A stretch of DNA of 33,470 bases from Chromatiales bacterium. Its GTDB lineage: Bacteria > Pseudomonadota > Gammaproteobacteria > Steroidobacterales > BM003. Both the position numbers and the translations under genes were made by a program. How positions within the stretch are numbered: the first letter of the stretch is position 1; each line of letters opens with the position of its first letter. The stretch spans positions 1 through 33,470 of the forward strand of contig JAOTSW010000006.1 in NCBI GenBank assembly GCA_029864735.1. The letters run 5' to 3'. Positions 17,026 to 25,900 of this stretch are shown here, in pieces. The notes below the pieces were generated by a model. That model was not told where the DNA came from and did no database searches. It worked only from the letters and a program-made list of their open reading frames with translations.

Positions 17026-17537
17026 GCCGACTGACGCTGGGCCAATACCCTGCGGTAGATTCCCAGGGTGGGCTCGGCAAAGCAGACAAGCAATACCCGC
17101 GAGGGGATCCCGTCACCAGGCGGGGTCCCCAGCACTTCGTCCACCGCAATGCGTGCGGCCTGCTCTACCGGGTAGCCAAACACCCCACAACTGATGGCGG
17201 AGAACGCCACAGACTCGCAGCGATGGCTGCTGGCAAGGGACATGGCGTTTCGATAACAGGCCCGGAGCAGGTCGGACTCTCCGCGCGCTCCGCCAGACCA
17301 GATTGGCCCGACGGCGTGAATGACGAATTTCGACGGCAGGTCAAAACCGGGAGTAATTCTGGCTTCACCCACAGGGCAGCCGCCGATTCGCCGGCAGGCC
17401 TCCATCAAACCAGGACCTGCCGCCCCATGTATCGCACCATCCACTCCGCCTCCGCCTGCCAACCGACTGTTGGCGGCGTTAACGATGGCGTCCACCTCCA
17501 GGGTCGTAATATCTGCCTGGATGACCTCGACCAGCAT
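17022..17537 (-). CDS. Macrodomain protein (O-acetyl-ADP-ribose deacetylase-like)
   Basis: This is a single macrodomain of 171 residues, matching E. coli YmdB (177). Such proteins remove acetyl groups from O-acetyl-ADP-ribose or ADP-ribose from proteins. The ligand-binding segment [18 protein letters not shown] is at 20-37, and [11 protein letters not shown] forms the phosphate loop. The ATG at 17535-17537 has a very strong GGGAGGAAGG ribosome-binding site; an upstream open frame of 50 codons is not family-like. It lies 34 bases after the decarboxylase gene on the same strand, so the two form an operon. A hairpin covers its ribosome-binding site. Its TAG is read from the same CTAG as the hemL stop. 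Confidence 0.93.
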   Translation of the reverse strand: MLVEVIQADITTLEVDAIVNAANSRLAGGGGVDGAIHGAAGPGLMEACRRIGGCPVGEARITPGFDLPSKFVIHAVGPIWSGGARGESDLLRACYRNAMSLASSHRCESVAFSAISCGVFGYPVEQAARIAVDEVLGTPPGDGIPSRVLLVCFAEPTLGIYRRVLAQRQSA

Positions 17538-17542
17538 GACCT

Positions 17543-17569
17543 TCCTCCCGCGGGCGTTTACCGGGAGGA
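17543..17569 (-). promoter_or_regulatory. Hairpin covering the macrodomain Shine-Dalgarno
   Basis: On the minus strand TCCTCCCG pairs perfectly with CGGGAGGA across an 11-base loop. The 3' arm is the Shine-Dalgarno of the macrodomain gene, and the 5' arm begins only two bases after the decarboxylase stop. Ribosomes finishing the decarboxylase would open it, giving coupled translation. No T-run follows, so it is not a terminator. Confidence 0.55.
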
Positions 17570-17571
17570 GT

Positions 17572-18810
17572 TTACCCTGCCCGGCTCGCCTTGGCCCTGC
17601 GACGGGCCAGGTCGCTCTGGCCTCGCACCAGCACCTGGGCGGCAGGCAGACCATTGAACGTGGTAGCGGTGGAATAAGTGTAGGCACCCATTACCAGGCC
17701 CGCGACCAGGTCACCGACTTTCAGGGAAGGCAATGGCAGGTCGTCAGACAGCACGTCGAAGCTGTCGCAGGTCGGGCCTGCGAGAACGCTGGGCTGAAGA
17801 TCACCCTCACCGTCCAGCGGAACCAGCGGGTAACGAGCCCCCTCGGTCACGATGCCGTTGTAGGAACCGTAGATTCCGTCGTCCAGGTAATACCACGGCT
17901 TGCCACCACGTACGGCGTGTCCGATGACACTGGCCAGTGCGGTACTCGAGGAGGCAACCAGGATGCGACCGGGCTCGGCAATCACACGGATATCCGAGGG
18001 TAGCCGGGAAAGGGCTTGCCGAATCGGCCCACAGAAACCGTGAATGTCGAAACCGCTGCAATCGTAATCCGCCGGAAAGCCGCCACCAATATCCAGGGTG
18101 CGCAAGGATCCATTAGCGTAGTCACGGTAGGTTTCCAGCAGCTCAACGCACTGATTGACTGCGTGCACGTGCATCTCGGGGCCAGGTACCTGGGAGCCGG
18201 CGTGAAAGCTAAAGCCGGCGACATTCAGTTTCAGACTGGAAGCCAGTTCAAGCAAGGATCCCACCGAGGCGGGCGTGCAACCAAATTTCTTGGACAGGTC
18301 GCAACGGGCCCCGGGATTGGGAAAAGACACTCGCAGCAGGATATCCAGCTTATCCCGGTAACGGGCAAGCTTGCGGATTTCCACTTCGTTGTCAGCCACG
18401 AAACGGGTGCAGCCAAAATCCAGGGCGGCAACAATTTCCCGGTCGCTCTTGATGGGGTGGGTGTGCAGGCAGCGGCTGGCCTCGACGCCGGAGTCGCGCA
18501 TCAACTGCACCTCGCCACTGGAGGCCAGGTCAAAATGGCAACCCATTTCAGCCAGGGTAGTGATCACCGCCGGGTGGGGAAACGCCTTCACAGCGTAGAA
18601 CATCTGCACACCAGGCAAGGCGCCGGTCAGGCGCCGGTACTGGGAGCGAACCTGGCCCAGGTCCAGCACGAGCAAGGGGGTGCCGTGACGAGCCGCAAGG
18701 CGACGCCAGGTACGCGCCTGCAAGGCGCTCACACCATGAACCGAAAATGAATCAGAAACGTCGGGGGAAGCCTGCACCGATGATGCAGCCCCGCCAGTAC
18801 GAACAGTCAT
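17572..18810 (-). CDS. Fold-III PLP decarboxylase (ornithine/lysine decarboxylase-like)
   Basis: This 412-residue protein has the alanine-racemase-fold PLP decarboxylase layout found in eukaryotic-type ornithine decarboxylase. PLP-binding Lys75 lies in FYAVKA, and His203 in FSFHAGSQ stacks on PLP. The glycine loop IGGGFP is at 241-246, EPGR at 279-282, and catalytic Cys348 in GPTCDS. The GPTCDS motif favours ornithine/lysine decarboxylation (polyamine synthesis) over diaminopimelate decarboxylase. The exact substrate cannot be set from sequence. The N-terminal ~40 residues are variable. I use the ATG at 18808-18810 with GGAG upstream; a TTG nine codons earlier is less likely. A possible promoter and a structured ~110-base leader precede it, and the macrodomain gene follows. 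Confidence 0.88.
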   Translation of the reverse strand: MTVRTGGAASSVQASPDVSDSFSVHGVSALQARTWRRLAARHGTPLLVLDLGQVRSQYRRLTGALPGVQMFYAVKAFPHPAVITTLAEMGCHFDLASSGEVQLMRDSGVEASRCLHTHPIKSDREIVAALDFGCTRFVADNEVEIRKLARYRDKLDILLRVSFPNPGARCDLSKKFGCTPASVGSLLELASSLKLNVAGFSFHAGSQVPGPEMHVHAVNQCVELLETYRDYANGSLRTLDIGGGFPADYDCSGFDIHGFCGPIRQALSRLPSDIRVIAEPGRILVASSSTALASVIGHAVRGGKPWYYLDDGIYGSYNGIVTEGARYPLVPLDGEGDLQPSVLAGPTCDSFDVLSDDLPLPSLKVGDLVAGLVMGAYTYSTATTFNGLPAAQVLVRGQSDLARRRAKASRAG

Positions 18811-18846
18811 ACCAGCCACTCCACAAACAGCAATCAAATTAAAAAT

Positions 18847-18876
18847 CCGAACCGCTGTCCTGTGTCAGTCGGCCGG
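18847..18876 (-). promoter_or_regulatory. Imperfect leader hairpin upstream of decarboxylase
   Basis: On the minus strand three 3-bp blocks (CCG, CCG, CTG) pair with CAG, CGG, CGG, separated by small bulges, around an 8-base loop (ACACAGGA). It lies between the mini-ORF and the start codon. No T-run follows. A regulatory role is inference. Confidence 0.35.
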
Positions 18877-18921
18877 TACTTAGACCCTCATAGGTCCCCG
18901 CTATCCAGCTAATTCGGCGCG

Positions 18922-18949
18922 ATAATAATCAAAAAGTTTTTCCACACAA
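18922..18949 (-). promoter_or_regulatory. Possible sigma-70 promoter for decarboxylase-macrodomain operon
   Basis: TTGTGT (-35, 3/6) and TATTAT (-10, 5/6) are separated by 16 bases in an AT-rich island, about 112 bases before the ATG. It is the most promoter-like stretch in this gap. Confidence 0.45.
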
Positions 18950-18971
18950 GAGTTTTTTTTACCCCCACCCC

Positions 18972-18988
18972 GGGGGGGCGGGACGGGG
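18972..18988 (+). other. G-quadruplex-type motif
   Basis: Four runs of at least three G with loops of one, one and two bases (G7, C, G3, AC, G4) meet the usual G3+N1-7 pattern. The tract lies just upstream of the decarboxylase promoter and is flanked by C5AC4 and T8. The same bases can fold as a CCCGCCCC/GGGGTGGG-type hairpin. In-cell formation is untested. Confidence 0.5.
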
Positions 18989-19116
18989 AGGCATCCTGGG
19001 GCCCACATGCGAGACCTCCACAGCTGCGCCAGGGGAGTGGCTTGCAAAAATCAATCAAAAATTCCCGGGGAAAAGGCCTGTTTTAATTATTCCGTCCTGA
19101 CCCGGGAGGGCCCGGC

Positions 19117-19704
19117 TCAGGCGTCGCTGCGAAGGTGACTGACATCCTTGGCCAATTGCTGGAGTCGCCCGATTGGGTCGTCCATCTCCAGATACAATTG
19201 TTTTTGCGCAATCGGAAGGGGTAGCAACTCCGCCAGCCGGTAGCCGAGCCAGCTGGCGTCATCCGGGTTCCGGGGGACATCGCCGTACATCGGGGTGAAT
19301 TCTTCCAGCAGCCCCAGCACGACGGTGGCCAGGTATTTGAGGGGTTCGGGCACCTCCAGAGAGGGTTCCGGGTCCAGCCAGATGACCTTGGCCACGTCCA
19401 GCCCATCCGCTCTCTTGATTACCGACTGGATTCGGAAGCGTTGCTCGCCCCGGGTAACAATCGCCAGCAGCCCATCCTCGCTGCGGTCCCAGTCGATGAT
19501 CCTGGCTGCTGTACCCACACCGAAAATATGATCGACACCGTGTGAAGATTCTTCCTGGACCCCGACCACCCCGAAACACGAGTCGTGGCGCATGCAATGA
19601 CTGACCATGTCCAGGTAGCGGGTTTCGAAAATACGAAGTGGCAGAGGCCCTCCGGGATAGAGGACAACTCGCAGGGGGAAAATTGGAAATTCGGAACTCT
19701 GCAT
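19117..19704 (-). CDS. Lon N-terminal (LON substrate-binding) domain protein
   Basis: This is a 195-residue stand-alone LON/PUA-like substrate-binding domain without the AAA+ ATPase or protease parts of Lon. It starts SSEFPIFPLRVVLYPGGPLPLRIFETRYLDM, the hallmark of this family, followed by CFGVVGVQEES and GTAARIIDW and a helical C-terminal part (PLPIAQKQLYLEMDDPIGRL). Its role is uncertain; it may bind unfolded proteins or act as an adaptor. It is 61 bases downstream of mpl on the same strand and probably ends that operon. The ATG has no strong Shine-Dalgarno. Confidence 0.9.
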   Translation of the reverse strand: MQSSEFPIFPLRVVLYPGGPLPLRIFETRYLDMVSHCMRHDSCFGVVGVQEESSHGVDHIFGVGTAARIIDWDRSEDGLLAIVTRGEQRFRIQSVIKRADGLDVAKVIWLDPEPSLEVPEPLKYLATVVLGLLEEFTPMYGDVPRNPDDASWLGYRLAELLPLPIAQKQLYLEMDDPIGRLQQLAKDVSHLRSDA

Positions 19705-19765
19705 GCCTTAACAGATTGCCCTAAGAGCTTTCGGCAAGTTCACAGGCGGGGACACCTGGAAGCGA

Positions 19766-21151
19766 TCACCCCGCCCGGCCGGAAGCTGACTGCTCTAATT
19801 GACTCAAGAGCTTGCCGTGCAAGCCACCGAAGCCACCATTACTCATCACCAGCACATGATCACCCCTGCGCGCTTCAGCGACAACCCGGGCCACCAGTTC
19901 GTCCACCTCCGTCTCTACCCGGGCTCGGTCCCCCAGGGGACTTAACGCTGACGCCAGGCTCCACTGAATCCCCTCGGGCTGCATGGCCCAGACCAGGTCC
20001 GCCGCGTCCAGCGCGTCGGCCAGTTGGTCCTTGTGAACGCCCTGTTTCATGGTATTTGAGCGAGGCTCCAGCACCGCCAGGATGCGCTGTTTTCCCACCC
20101 GCGCCCGCAGGGCCGCCAGGGACTCGGTGATAGCCGTAGGGTGGTGAGCGAAATCGTCGTAGACCGTGACGCCGGCCGGTTTTCCCAGTAATTCCAGGCG
20201 GCGTTTAACACCGCGGAATTGCGCCATGGCCTCTGCGGCGGTTGGCAACTCCACGCCCGCATGACGTGCCGCCAACATCGCCGCCAGCGCGTTATTCATA
20301 TTGTGCCGTCCGGGCATCGTGCCCTGGACCCTGGTAATTACCTGCCCCTTGTGAAGCACCTCGAATTCCGTGCAATCCGCGCACAGCGGGCGCGCCTGCC
20401 ATTGAGCCTGGGGACACTCCACGCCACCAAAGCGCTGCACCGGGGTCCAGCATCCCTGGTCCAGCATGTCATCCAGCTCGGACTCCGCCCCATTGCTGAC
20501 AACCAGGCCCTGTGAAGGGACGGTTCGCATGAGTTGATGGAACTGCCACTTGATGGCATCCAGGTCGGCAAAAATATCCGCGTGATCAAACTCCAGGTTA
20601 TTCAGCACCAGGGTCCGCGGCAGGTAGTGCACGAACTTCGAGCGCTTGTCGAAGAACGCGGTGTCGTATTCGTCGGCTTCGACAACAAAAAACGGTTCGT
20701 CGCCAAGACGTGCTGTCACTCCGAAATTCGCCGGCACACCGCCGATGAGGAAACCCGGATTCAATGCCGCGTAGTCCAGTATCCAGGCCAGCATGCTGGA
20801 GGTGGTGGTTTTGCCGTGGGTTCCGGCAATCGCCAGCACCCAGCGATCACGCAGCACGTGTTCGGCCAGCCAGCGGGGGCCGCTGGTATAGGCGATCCCC
20901 TGGTTCAGCACTGCCTCCACCGCGGGGTTACCCCGGGACAGGGCATTACCAATCACCACCACGTCCGGAACCGGATTCAGCTGGGCCGGATCGTAACCCT
21001 CCACCAGCTCTATCCCCAGGGCTCGCAGCTGATCGCTCATGGGTGGGTAGACCTGCTGGTCCGAACCTGTCACCCGGTGACCGGCAGCCTTGGCTAGCGC
21101 CGCGATACCGCCCATGAATGTTCCGCAGATTCCAAGGATGTGAACGTGCAT
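19766..21151 (-). CDS. mpl: UDP-N-acetylmuramate:L-Ala-gamma-D-Glu-meso-DAP ligase
   Basis: This cytosolic Mur-ligase-family enzyme recycles peptidoglycan by joining the released tripeptide to UDP-MurNAc with ATP. It has 461 residues, as in E. coli Mpl. The N-terminal HILGICGTFMGGIAALAKAAGH is Mpl-specific (MurC differs at the second half). The ATP P-loop GTHGKTTT is at 110-117, and VVEADEYDTAFFDKRSKF, HNMNNALAA and VYDDFAHHPTAI follow. Its ATG directly abuts the upstream stop codon (0-base gap) of a small membrane-protein gene, so the two are translationally coupled. The presence of Mpl fits a Gram-negative cell that recycles murein tripeptide. Confidence 0.97.
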   Translation of the reverse strand: MHVHILGICGTFMGGIAALAKAAGHRVTGSDQQVYPPMSDQLRALGIELVEGYDPAQLNPVPDVVVIGNALSRGNPAVEAVLNQGIAYTSGPRWLAEHVLRDRWVLAIAGTHGKTTTSSMLAWILDYAALNPGFLIGGVPANFGVTARLGDEPFFVVEADEYDTAFFDKRSKFVHYLPRTLVLNNLEFDHADIFADLDAIKWQFHQLMRTVPSQGLVVSNGAESELDDMLDQGCWTPVQRFGGVECPQAQWQARPLCADCTEFEVLHKGQVITRVQGTMPGRHNMNNALAAMLAARHAGVELPTAAEAMAQFRGVKRRLELLGKPAGVTVYDDFAHHPTAITESLAALRARVGKQRILAVLEPRSNTMKQGVHKDQLADALDAADLVWAMQPEGIQWSLASALSPLGDRARVETEVDELVARVVAEARRGDHVLVMSNGGFGGLHGKLLSQLEQSASGRAG

Positions 21152-21670
21152 TCAGGCGCCGCCTCCAAACAACTGTGCGGTGACAAATACCGACAGGATA
21201 AATTCCGACATCACCAGGAGAATTCCGGCCGGCAGTGGAAGCTCCAGGGCTTCACGCAAGATATGCCCGGCCACCACCAGCGACAATATCAGCAATAGCA
21301 AGACGCCCAGGTTAGGCAGTGTCGCTGGAGGGGCGCCCTCGGGAATCGCGACAATCCACATATGCAGCGGCAAGCCGACAAGGGTCAGCAAAGTCCCTGT
21401 ACCCCATAAAGCGGTCAGGGTCTGCACCGCCCGGGACAACTTGCCTTGCAGGGCCAGCAGCGCGACGAAGAACCCGGCCTCCAGAGCCAGCACCACGCTT
21501 AACTCTGCCAGCGCACCGCCCAGGCTGGGTATTTGGGTAAGAAACAGGGCGAGGCCGCTGGCGGTGTAGCACAGCAATGCGGAAACCATCAGGAATTGCG
21601 AAGCCGGCAGATCCTGGGGACCTCTCCGCAACATGATGATATCCAAGAATGCGCTAAGCAGCTGCTGCAA
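21152..21670 (-). CDS. Five-helix membrane protein of unknown function
   Basis: This is a 172-residue hydrophobic protein with no family I can name with confidence. Likely membrane segments are near residues 26-46, 52-75, 81-108, 119-137 and 146-168. The short N-terminal amphipathic part carries an RRGPQDLPAS motif before the first segment. The start is a TTG at 21668-21670 without a visible Shine-Dalgarno; an internal ATG at residue 13 is an alternative. It ends exactly where mpl begins, so it is co-translated with a peptidoglycan-recycling enzyme. That context suggests an envelope role, which is inference. Confidence 0.75.
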   Translation of the reverse strand: MQQLLSAFLDIIMLRRGPQDLPASQFLMVSALLCYTASGLALFLTQIPSLGGALAELSVVLALEAGFFVALLALQGKLSRAVQTLTALWGTGTLLTLVGLPLHMWIVAIPEGAPPATLPNLGVLLLLILSLVVAGHILREALELPLPAGILLVMSEFILSVFVTAQLFGGGA

Positions 21671-21726
21671 AACTGATTGTCCAACTGTTTGAATGAGGTT
21701 CGCTCATGATAACCTGACAGGCGCTA

Positions 21727-21780
21727 CATTACTCGATCAGCCAATGATCCCGATCCGCCAATGACCCCCACTCGCCTATG
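21727..21780 (+). repeat. 17-bp tandem repeat containing three staggered start codons
   Basis: Three imperfect 17-base units begin at 21727, 21744 and 21761, and the rnd start at 21778 is in the next register. Units two and three each begin ATGA, as does rnd. The second and third units match at 12 of 17 positions, and the first two share CGATC-GCCA. Because 17 is not a multiple of three, successive ATGs fall in different frames. Confidence 0.65.
21744..21764 (+). CDS. Leader mini-ORF 1 before rnd (MIPIRQ)
   Basis: ATG to TGA of six sense codons. Its stop overlaps the ATG of mini-ORF 2 in ATGA. There is no close Shine-Dalgarno, so translation is unproven; it is listed as part of the ordered chain leading to rnd. 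Confidence 0.25.
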   Translation: MIPIRQ

Positions 21781-21781
21781 A
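21761..21781 (+). CDS. Leader mini-ORF 2 before rnd (MTPTRL)
   Basis: ATG to TGA of six sense codons. Its stop overlaps the rnd ATG in ATGA, so it could feed ribosomes into rnd by termination-reinitiation. Translation is unproven. Confidence 0.25.
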   Translation: MTPTRL

Positions 21782-22890
21782 CTACAAGACCTTGGGAAAT
21801 CATCCGCAGCCCTGGGGAACTGGATCTCGCGCTCAATAAACTCGAGGGCTCCCACTTCCTGGCTCTGGACACCGAATTCATCCGCGAGCGCACCTACCAG
21901 TCGCGACTCTGCCTGGTGCAGATTGCCGACGTGGAAAACATCTTTCTGCTGGATGCGCTGGCCCTGCCCTCCCTGGAACCGCTTGGTCGGCTGCTGGCGA
22001 ATCCGGAGGTCACCACGGTGGTGCACTCTGCAAGGCAAGACCTGGAAATTCTCTATCAGATCTGGGGCGAACTTCCGGCCAACTTGTTCGACAGCCAGGT
22101 TGCCGCCGTGCTGTTGGGACACGGGGAACAGATTGGCTACAGCGCCCTGGTGAAGGAGTACTGCGGAGTGGAACTGGACAAGTCCGCCACCCGCACAGAC
22201 TGGTCCAAGCGCCCCCTGAGTACCCGGCAACTGGATTACGCCGCCGACGACGTGCGATACCTGACCCATTTGTACCTGGCCCTGCAAAAAGAACTGGTGG
22301 AATGCCAGCGCATAGACTGGCTGGAAGCAGACTGTCATCAGTTGTGCGAGCCGGCACTGTATGCGGCAGACCCCTGGCAAGCTCACCTGCGAGTCAAGGG
22401 CGCCCGTAGCCTGGACGGAGATGCCCGCAGGGTATTGCGCTGGATCGCCGCCTGGCGGGAAGAACAAGCGATTAATCGCAATCTACCCCGTCAGTGGATC
22501 ATCAAAGATGCCGCGCTGATGCAAATCGCCTCGCAACAGGCCCACACCCGAATCCAACTGGCCCAACTGGACGAAGTCCCTGAAACATTCATCAATCGCT
22601 TTGGCGCCGAGATTGTAGAGACTGTAGGCAAGGCCCGGGAGGCGCCCCCTGAGAGCCAGGATGATCTCAGCGCAGCGGGCCCCCTCACCGGGAAAGAGAA
22701 GGAAACGCTGAACCGCCTGAAAAAAGCCCTCACCCGGCAGGCCGAGGCCATGGGCATAGCCCCTGGATTCCTGGCGCCGCGCAGGGAACTGGAACAACTG
22801 GTGCGCGGAGACCGGGATGTGCCGGCCACCCGGGGCTGGCGTCGAGAAGTAATCGGGTCATTGCTCTTGGCGGAACTTGAAAAAAGCTGA
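21778..22890 (+). CDS. rnd: Ribonuclease D
   Basis: This is a DEDDy-type 3'-5' exoribonuclease that trims tRNA precursors and other small stable RNAs in the cytosol. It has 370 residues, normal for RNase D. Exo I has LALDTEFIRERTY (Asp31, Glu33), Exo II has HSARQDLEIL (Asp88), and Exo III has LDYAADDVRYL with Tyr154 and Asp158, giving the complete DEDDy set. One or more HRDC domains follow. A TGA lies upstream in the same frame and there is no alternative start, so the ATG at 21778 is firm. It has no Shine-Dalgarno and overlaps the stop of a leader mini-ORF. The uvrA-like gene follows after 53 bases on the same strand. Confidence 0.95.
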   Translation: MTTRPWEIIRSPGELDLALNKLEGSHFLALDTEFIRERTYQSRLCLVQIADVENIFLLDALALPSLEPLGRLLANPEVTTVVHSARQDLEILYQIWGELPANLFDSQVAAVLLGHGEQIGYSALVKEYCGVELDKSATRTDWSKRPLSTRQLDYAADDVRYLTHLYLALQKELVECQRIDWLEADCHQLCEPALYAADPWQAHLRVKGARSLDGDARRVLRWIAAWREEQAINRNLPRQWIIKDAALMQIASQQAHTRIQLAQLDEVPETFINRFGAEIVETVGKAREAPPESQDDLSAAGPLTGKEKETLNRLKKALTRQAEAMGIAPGFLAPRRELEQLVRGDRDVPATRGWRREVIGSLLLAELEKS

Positions 22891-22943
22891 CCGGACCAGG
22901 CTGTGCGTTGGTGGCCGGTAAAAAGGAATAACACGGGCCAGTC

Positions 22944-25900
22944 ATGAACAAAGAGTTCATCAATATCGTCGGCGCAAGTCAGAACAACCTCAAGCAGGTA
23001 GATCTGAAGCTTCCCCTGAACGAGTTCATCGTGATCACTGGCGTCAGTGGATCAGGCAAGTCATCCCTGGCCTTCGACACGATATATTCCGAGGGCCAAC
23101 GGCGCTACGTGGAGACCTTCTCCCCCTATGCGCGCCAGTTCCTGGATCGCATGGACAAGCCGCAGGTGGAAAGAATCGAGGGCATCCCTCCGGCAATCGC
23201 CATCGACCAGACCAACCAGGTGCGTACCTCCCGATCCACCGTCGGGACCATGACCGAAATCAACGACCACCTGAAGTTGTTGTTCGCCCGAATGGCCAGC
23301 CTGTACTGCAGTCGCTGCGCAGCGCCCGTGCAACGTGACAGCGCGGAAAGCATCCTCGAAAACCTGCTGTCCCACTCACAGGGCAAGCGCGCCATCGTTA
23401 CTTTCCCCGTGCAGATTCCACACAATTTCAGTGAAGAGGAAATTCGCGGGTTTCTCAATGCCCAGGGATACACCCGGGTACACCAGCGCCGGGAACAGCA
23501 ACTGGACGTGGTGCAGGATCGCCTGGCCATAGAGGAAAAAAATCGGGCCCGGCTGTCCGAGGCCCTGGAAGCGGCGCTGCACCGGGGACTGGGACACGTG
23601 GCCGTGTTCTGGCATGAAAAAGACGACAAGGCTCAGAAGTTCTCCACCGAATTGCACTGTCCTGCCTGCGACCTGGACTACGAAGATCCCAATCAATCTG
23701 CCTTCTCTTTCAACTCGCCAATAGGCGCATGTGAAAGCTGCCGTGGGTTCGGCCGCACTATGGGCATCGACTACGACCTGGTCACTCCGGATACAACCCT
23801 GACCCTGGCCAACGGGGCAATAAAACCCTTCCAGAGCCCCAGCTTCCGCGATTGCCAGAAAGACCTGGCCCGCTACGCAAAGCGACAGAAAGTGGCCCTG
23901 GACGTGGCCTGGCAAGACCTGCCCGAGCAGCACAGGCAATGGGTTATCGAGGGGGAGGGAGGCATCGACTCCAAGCGATGGTATGGCGTCAAACGCTTCT
24001 TTAAATGGCTGGAGTCAAAAAGCTACAAAATGCATATCCGGGTCTTGCTGTCCAAGTACCGATCCTATGACCGCTGCCAGTCCTGCAATGGCGCGCGACT
24101 GAAAACCACGTCCCTGTTATGGCGGATAGGCAACCATCGTGTCGGCTCCCGGGTGCTGGCGCCGCGTCGGGTATTTCGACCAGTGGCCGTGCAGTGGTCG
24201 GAACAGGCCCTGGAACAGATGCCGGGACTGTGCCTGCACGATGTCATGGGAATGCCCATCACACAGCTGTCGGAATTCTTCCAGGAACTGAACAGGCAGG
24301 AGAAAAATGATGAGGCCACCAGCATGTTGCTGGCGGAGATCATCAACCGCCTGACCTACCTGTGTGAAGTTGGCCTGGGCTACCTCACCCTGGACCGGCA
24401 AAGCCGCACCCTCAGCGGTGGCGAAGTACAGCGCATCAACCTCACCACTGCCCTGGGCACCTCGCTGGTCAATACCCTGTTCGTTCTGGATGAACCCAGC
24501 ATCGGCCTGCATCCCCGGGACATTCATCGGATTGTCGGTGTGCTGAAGAAACTCAACCAGGCCGGCAATACCCTGCTGGTCGTGGAGCATGATCCCCAGG
24601 TAATGCTGGCTGCGGACCGGATTATCGATATGGGCCCGGGGCCGGGTGCCGCAGGCGGGCAGGTGGTTTTCAACGGCAGTCCCTCGCAATTGCTACGCTC
24701 CAGAAAATCTCTTACTGCCAGCTACCTCAGGGCGGAACGTTCCGTCGCCGGCCGCATACGCACACCGATGGAAGCGCCGACCGAAAATAACTGTCTGGAA
24801 GTCCGGGGCGCCAGGGAACACAACCTGAAGAACATCAAGGTAAAAATCCCGTTGGGCAAAATCGTTTGCCTGACAGGAGTGAGCGGGTCAGGAAAATCCA
24901 CCCTCATGGATGAGGTGCTCTACCGCGCCCTGACCAAGCTCAAGGGCAAACCCAAGCTGGTCCCCGGAGACTATGACGCCTTGCTAGGTCATGAGCAGAT
25001 TTCCGAGGTGGTCATGGTGGATCAATCCCCCATCGGCAAGACTACCCGTTCCAACCCGGCGAGTTTCGTCGGCGCGCTCACTCCTGTGCGCAAATTATTC
25101 GCCGCCGAACCCCTGTCCATGGAACGCGGCTACACGGCCGGCAGTTTCAGCTTCAATTCAGGTAATGGCCGCTGCCCTGCCTGCGGCGGAAACGGTTTCG
25201 AACACGTGGAGATGCAGTTTCTCAGCGATGTGTATCTGAGATGCCCGGACTGCGATGGCCGTCGCTTCCGCGACGAATTACTCGAGGTGAAGTTACTACC
25301 CGGACCCCACAGCAATACCGGGCCCTGCTCAATCGCCGATGTGCTGGAGATGACCGTAGACCAGGCCCTGGAGTTCTTCTCTGACCAGGCGGATATCCAG
25401 AAACTTCTCGCCCCCCTGGCGGAGGTGGGCCTTGGCTATGTGGCCCTGGGCCAGCCGGTGCCAACCCTCAGCGGTGGAGAGGCACAGAGGTTGAAACTCG
25501 CCGCCCATCTTGGCAAGTCCACCGGCGGCAAACAGGGCATGTTGTTCCTGTTCGACGAACCCACCACGGGCCTGCATTTCCAGGATATCGAACGGCTGCT
25601 GGGCGCCATGTCCAGGCTTCGCGAACAAGGTCACTCCCTGCTCATCATCGAACACAACCTGGACGTTATCGCCAACTGTGACTGGCTTATCGACCTGGGA
25701 CCCGAGGGTGGCGACCAGGGCGGACAGGTTTTGTTTGAAGGCACGCCGGGAGAGCTTGCCGCGAGCGGTCTGACCTACACCGGGGAGGCCCTGGCCGACT
25801 ACGCCCGGGATCTTGAATCCCTGGGCAGAAACCTGGTCAAGACCAGGGCAACCGGCAAACCAACATCGACCACCTCCGGAAATATCGAGATCAGGCACGC

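Larger units (their letters stand above)
18811..19116. other. 306-base gap: decarboxylase leader, promoter and G-rich tract
   Basis: No gene of usual size is visible here. From right to left on the minus strand the gap holds weak hairpins after the Lon-domain gene (CCGGGCCCTCCCGG; TTCCCCGGGAATTTTT), a G/C-homopolymer tract at 18962-18988 beside T8, the candidate promoter at 18922-18949, and then a leader. The leader contains a four-codon open frame (ATG AGG GTC TAA, 18880-18891) and an imperfect GC-rich hairpin at 18847-18876. Confidence 0.6.

Noticed and set aside
18960-18990. Intrinsic terminator in the C/G-rich hairpin beside T8
   Set aside because: The T-run precedes the hairpin on the plus strand and becomes an A-run after it on the minus strand, so the order is wrong for termination on either strand.
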